DNA of 64,000 nucleotides, taken from the NCBI GenBank assembly GCA_946800325.1, contig OX326957.1:24057554-24121553 (forward strand). Direction: 5' to 3'. The translations under genes and the position numbers were made by a program. The stretch comes from Luzula sylvatica. Its lineage: Eukaryota; Streptophyta; Magnoliopsida; Poales; Juncaceae. Shown here piece by piece: positions 59,640 to 64,000 of this stretch; positions within the stretch are counted from its first letter, which is position 1; each line of letters begins with the position of its first letter. The notes below the pieces were generated by a model that saw only the letters and a list, made by a program, of their open reading frames with translations, ran no database searches and was not told the origin of the DNA.

Positions 59640-60495
59640 TGTTTTAAATTGCGGCGCAATTGCGGAAATTGCGGTCCGAAATTTAGAATCGCAATTTCGC
59701 AATAACATATAGCGGTATATTTGCGTTTTCAAAAAATTGCGGCCATTGCGGCGCAATTGCGGGAAAATTGCGGGAAAATTGCGGTAATTGCGGGTACAAA
59801 TTGCGGGATAATATTCAAATCGTTGTAATTTTCAAATCCTTCCATCAAATTACACGAAATTTATATTGAAATCGCGCGTCTCGACGAGAGGAACGCAATG
59901 ATGGGCTTGAATTTGTGAAATTTTGTCTTTTACCCTGAATTAAACACGAAACACACGTTAAATTAATTTCGTCGAGAATTATTTAATATAAACATTATAA
60001 CATAATTTTGAGATTATTTAATACTTAGTTTCCATGTTTTATTATCAAAATATTTGATAAAATATACTCATAACATACATAACTTCTAAAATATGTCATT
60101 TTCATCTATAAATATATGGCTTTCATAATTTTCATTGTATTTCATTGATGTTTCGATTTAAAATTTGAGTTATAGTGTTTTGATATTTTTGGATGTCGAC
60201 AAAAAATTCTTCAACAAAATACAAATCCAAAGATCCCGTATAATTGCCATTTTAATGAAAATTTTATGATCAACTTTTATTTATACTGAAAATGTTCCTG
60301 GACAATAAACTTTTTTATCCTTTTTAGAAAAAAATATTGTGAAAAATATATTTAAACAAACTATTATTTTTACATAATTTAATATCGCAACGACTGTCCG
60401 CAATAAGTTCATTGCGCCGCAATTGCGCCCGCAAACGCAATCCGCTGCAAAAAAGACCCGACCGCAATGGACCGCAATATCGCAATTTAAAACAT

Positions 60496-60497
<2 letters not shown>
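59637..60497. mobile_element. hAT-type MITE inside a TA repeat
   Basis: An 861-bp element. Ends CAGTGTTTTAAATTGCG and CGCAATTTAAAACATTG are inverted repeats. The ends are rich in GCGGCGCAATTGCGG words and the middle is AT-rich. It is flanked on both sides by (TA)n (59588-59636 and 60498-60537), so the 8-bp duplication is a piece of TA repeat. Style and ends match the element at 8242-8863. Confidence 0.88.
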
Positions 60498-60537
<40 letters not shown>

Positions 60538-60554
<17 letters not shown>

Positions 60555-63500
60555 TTTTTTGATCATAAATTTAACACAAATATATAAATTTGTGTCATTA
60601 CTTATAAGTTATATCACAAATTAAACACGAACTTACAAGATTACGTATTTATGTCAATTATGTGATCACGCACCTATCTTTACTGCATTCCTATATCTAC
60701 AATGTTATGTCCCTATCTTTAGTGGAGCCCAAGGTGGCCGACCAAACGTCACAACACCAAATAAGAATTGGTTGCATTTCTTACGTAACCCTTTATATTT
60801 TACTATTCATTATTCAATATGAATGTTGTATGAAAAAATTTTAAATTAAAAAAGTATATAAAACAAATAATGTGCATAAAATAAATTATTACACTAAAAT
60901 ATAGATTGTCTATGTTAAGCGTTAAACGAATATTTCAAAATTCAAGTCATATTGTATCGGATACCGTGTCAGATACGATACTCAAACGATATTTGTCGGA
61001 TACGTATCAGATACCCCACTGATGTATTCGAATATTTAATTCAAAATAATAGCAGATATTTTTCAAATATTTTTAACGTATCAATAAATATACTTGAGAA
61101 ACAAAATTTGAAAATAAAATAAAGGGGTAATACATATAAGTAAATAACCAAATATAATGAACATTTAATTTATAGCAAGTTATTTCAATAATAACAAACT
61201 TTTAAATTTTAATATATTTTACATCGATCATATAATATCTTAGCAAAAATATATATATATAAATTATAATTAATAAAATAATAAATTATTATATATAATA
61301 AACGTATCCGTAACCGTATCCGTGCAACATAGTAATATTATCAATAATGATAGGCACTTAAAACATGTTACTTGGTGAAAAATTACGTAATAAAACATCC
61401 GTTACAAACAATCTCTAAAATATGTTATAATAGACTTTCATGCCTAATAGATTGCCAAAACAAACTTCCGTAGTCCTTATGCAATCAGGTGAAAATTTTG
61501 ATAGTAAAACTTACGATACAAACAATCTAAAAAACACGTTATTTGCAATGCTGCCAAAATAGGGATATACCAGAATTTTCTTTTATTGATGAATTTTGTA
61601 ATATATATTTGATGTTTTATAGACGATTTTAGATTTAGTTAAAATAATGTCAAAAAAGACGAGTATGTTATTCAAACAATACAAACTATAATAATGTTCT
61701 ATGCCATTCGTTATAGGATTTTTTGGACAAAAGAGGAAAATTAAAACTCATACACTATGAGAGACACGGTCATGCATTTCTAACATAATGCAAGGTTTAT
61801 TTTCACAAACTTTTGTTCATTTATTTTTTGAAGAGTTAAACTGAGATAATAGTGCATGATATATGTATGAGTTATAGAACTAGAACACATTCGGAATGAT
61901 ACATGATCATGTATTTCACGTTCTCTCAAACACTATAAAATTATTCATAAATTAGGAGTAGCCATGATATGTGATATAATTGTCTAATAAATTACAATGC
62001 AAATAATTCAAGAACAAATTTGTCTACTAGCTAAGATATTGGAAGAAATTATTGAAAAAATATTTTTAAAAAAAATGCTTATGAAAAAATATTTTCAAAA
62101 TAATTGCCAATGTCAATTCGTTGGACTTTATTTAGTTTTAGTATTCTTCACCTTGGAGAACAATTTTGTTTTACAATAACAAGTACTTGGATATTTTATA
62201 TGAAAATGAATATCACAGGAGAAACAAAAAGTAAAAATGAGAAATGAATTTGAAGAGTTATATTGAAATTGATATTGATTTCCAAGATGGGGAGCTCTAT
62301 CACGTGCCCTTTTATCCTTATCATGGACTCTTTGACATGCGAATGGTTGCGATTGAAAACTAATTGAAGGCTCTAGGGTATTTTTCACATTTAGAGTTTA
62401 GATTGTTTTACAAATTTCATGAAATTAAGGGATGATTATTATCTTGTAATTTCTGATAATTTGATATTTTTGGAGTCATTTTCTAATAAAGTAGTGAGTG
62501 ATATATCTTATAACTCTCTTCACATTTCTTGATGGCATGATATGAATTTTAAACTTTAAATCTATCACATTAATGTATGACCCGACATCTTAATTTACGA
62601 TTTAATTACTTTAATTTATAATTTAACAACAAATTAAAATGTCAAATCATGAAACAAAATTTTAATTTTTAAGATGGTAAGTAATTTACACGTCATCAAG
62701 TCTCATGAGAGGGAGGAGAAGTTTTGGAGTATGTCCAATATTTTCCTTTCTAATATCAGTCTAGAATTCTATAAAACCTGGACCGGGAGCTGTTTGTAGT
62801 GATAATATGTAATTTAAATATTCTAATAGTTTATTTGCTATGCAAATATATTATCATTTTTTTTTTATAGAAATCATGAATAAGCAAAATGATTCCGAAT
62901 TAAATAATTAAATAAATTTAATCCTTGTCTTAAAACCCAATTTTTATTTTAATCATTAACTACAAATAATTAATTTTTACAACATAAAGTTTATAAAATC
63001 ATACTAGTTTATTTGTAAATAAAATTTGTTTTACTCATCATTATTAAATAAAGTTTTTTTATTTGCAAGTCGAAGAAAAGTTATATTTTGGTGAGGAATA
63101 TCATTTGCCGTACAAGGTGGATTGCAGGTTTTATCGGTGTTTTTATTTCTGAAGGAGAAAAGTGCATTAAATGCACCGGTGAAACACGGGAGAAACATGT
63201 TGTACGGAAAAGAAATTCGGGAACGTAGGAATAAAGTAATAACTAATAACGCGTTAGTATTTGAATTTCCGATTAATAGTAAACAAAAATCATAAAAAAA
63301 AACGATTAAATAGAATGTTCGATTGTCCTTTATTCATTAATATGGATGAAACTTGAATTCACAAATTCTCACAATATATATTTTTTGTATTTCACAATTA
63401 AGACTGAAAATATTGTGCTAAAATATTGGTACGAAGAAAGCTGATATCTCGGGACCAATACTTATTAATAAAGGTCAAATTTCATATGTATCCTTACAAA

Positions 63501-64000
63501 AAATTTTAATTTCACCTCTATCTGTGCAAAGCGTGAAATATCATGAATATCCTTACAAAACTACTAAAATTTCATGGATGTCTTTTTTATTAGATTTCGG
63601 TTAGTTACTCGTTAAAATTATCGCTAATATTTGTTTTTCCGATTTTACTCCCTATGTAAATATGGAATAATATTTATGTTGGAAAAATCGAAAAAGCACC
63701 AGAATAATCCAATTGATCCGAAAAGCAAACAACTCGCATGAACCGAAATCATAATGACCTAAACGAGTTTAGCAAAAACACAAATGACAAAACTAAATGT
63801 CCAAAAGCCCGAAAATCAAATTTGTCGAAATCCGAACGACGTGGAACCGAAAGGACCCGAAACCGGTGTCAATGCATATACTATTCCAAGACAACTTCTA
63901 TTACAATATTTGTTGGATTCATTTATTTATTTATTTCATCACAAATTAAAATGACAAGTTCAACAACATTATATTTTTCTAAATTAAAAAATATTTATAT
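60538..64000. other. AT-rich intergenic DNA to the window end
   Basis: No gene is recognised. 60950-61334 is a second, longer relative of the MITE at 9466 (TATCGGATACCGT, CCGTATCCGTGCAACATAG). 63470-63600 resembles the ends of the MULE family at 43136 (ATATGTATCCTTACAAAA words). 63700-63880 has GAACCGAAA/GACCCGAAACC words ending GGTGTCAATG, a probable hAT MITE end cut by decay. Confidence 0.4.

Overview
The window looks like a gene-poor, AT-rich, transposon-rich stretch of a eudicot plant nuclear chromosome. The evidence is spliceosomal introns, plant-specific gene families (a REM-type B3 protein, a DUF868 protein, a plant copper amine oxidase) and plant transposon families. I cannot name the species. 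Most of the open reading frames here are chance frames in AT- or GC-biased repeats.

Protein genes I can support, with exons read by eye:
(1) A 63-residue, two-exon small plant protein at 2860-3127 (+).
(2) A single-exon DUF868 protein at 15600-16451 (-).
(3) A three-exon WD40 protein of the WDR5 type at 30745-31871 (+), with a GC-AG first intron.
(4) A six-exon secreted copper amine oxidase at 31926-35080 (-), converging on WDR5 with only 54 bp between the stop codons.
(5) An eight-exon REM-type B3 protein at 36673-39816 (+).

Around them lie nested mobile elements, many with target duplications that can be read directly. There are hAT-type MITEs (8-bp duplications at 78-640 and 8234-8871, and one inside a TA repeat at 59.6-60.5 kb) and a deleted PIF/Harbinger element (4056-5689). 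A polyadenylated retrocopy has a 12-bp duplication (9851-10559). Mutator-like elements have 9-bp duplications (26534-26687 and 43136-45783). There are Helitron 3' ends, a truncated Ty1/copia element that keeps gag but lacks pol (21.7-25.8 kb), a 1.5-kb solo copia LTR (57315-58799), and a 4.0-kb solo LTR of Ty3/gypsy type (48141-52107) sitting inside a Helitron-like sequence.

The most unusual signal is a set of three arrays of a short palindrome, TCCGTT-RY-AACGGA, 46 sites in all. Two lie in the copia LTRs just upstream of the TATA box. The third lies in the unrelated gypsy-type LTR. Neighbouring sites are almost always 20-23 bp or 50-52 bp apart, and the copia arrays carry a higher-order period of about 190 bp. 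Each half-site is a MYB recognition core (CNGTTR / AACGG).

A second large structure is a 1.4-kb inverted duplication (40015-41424 and 54867-56287) whose arms carry the first exon of an unknown gene. One inner edge touches a single unit of a very GC-rich minisatellite; the expanded array (14 units) lies near the other arm at 53.2-53.9 kb. I saw no rRNA, tRNA or CRISPR features.
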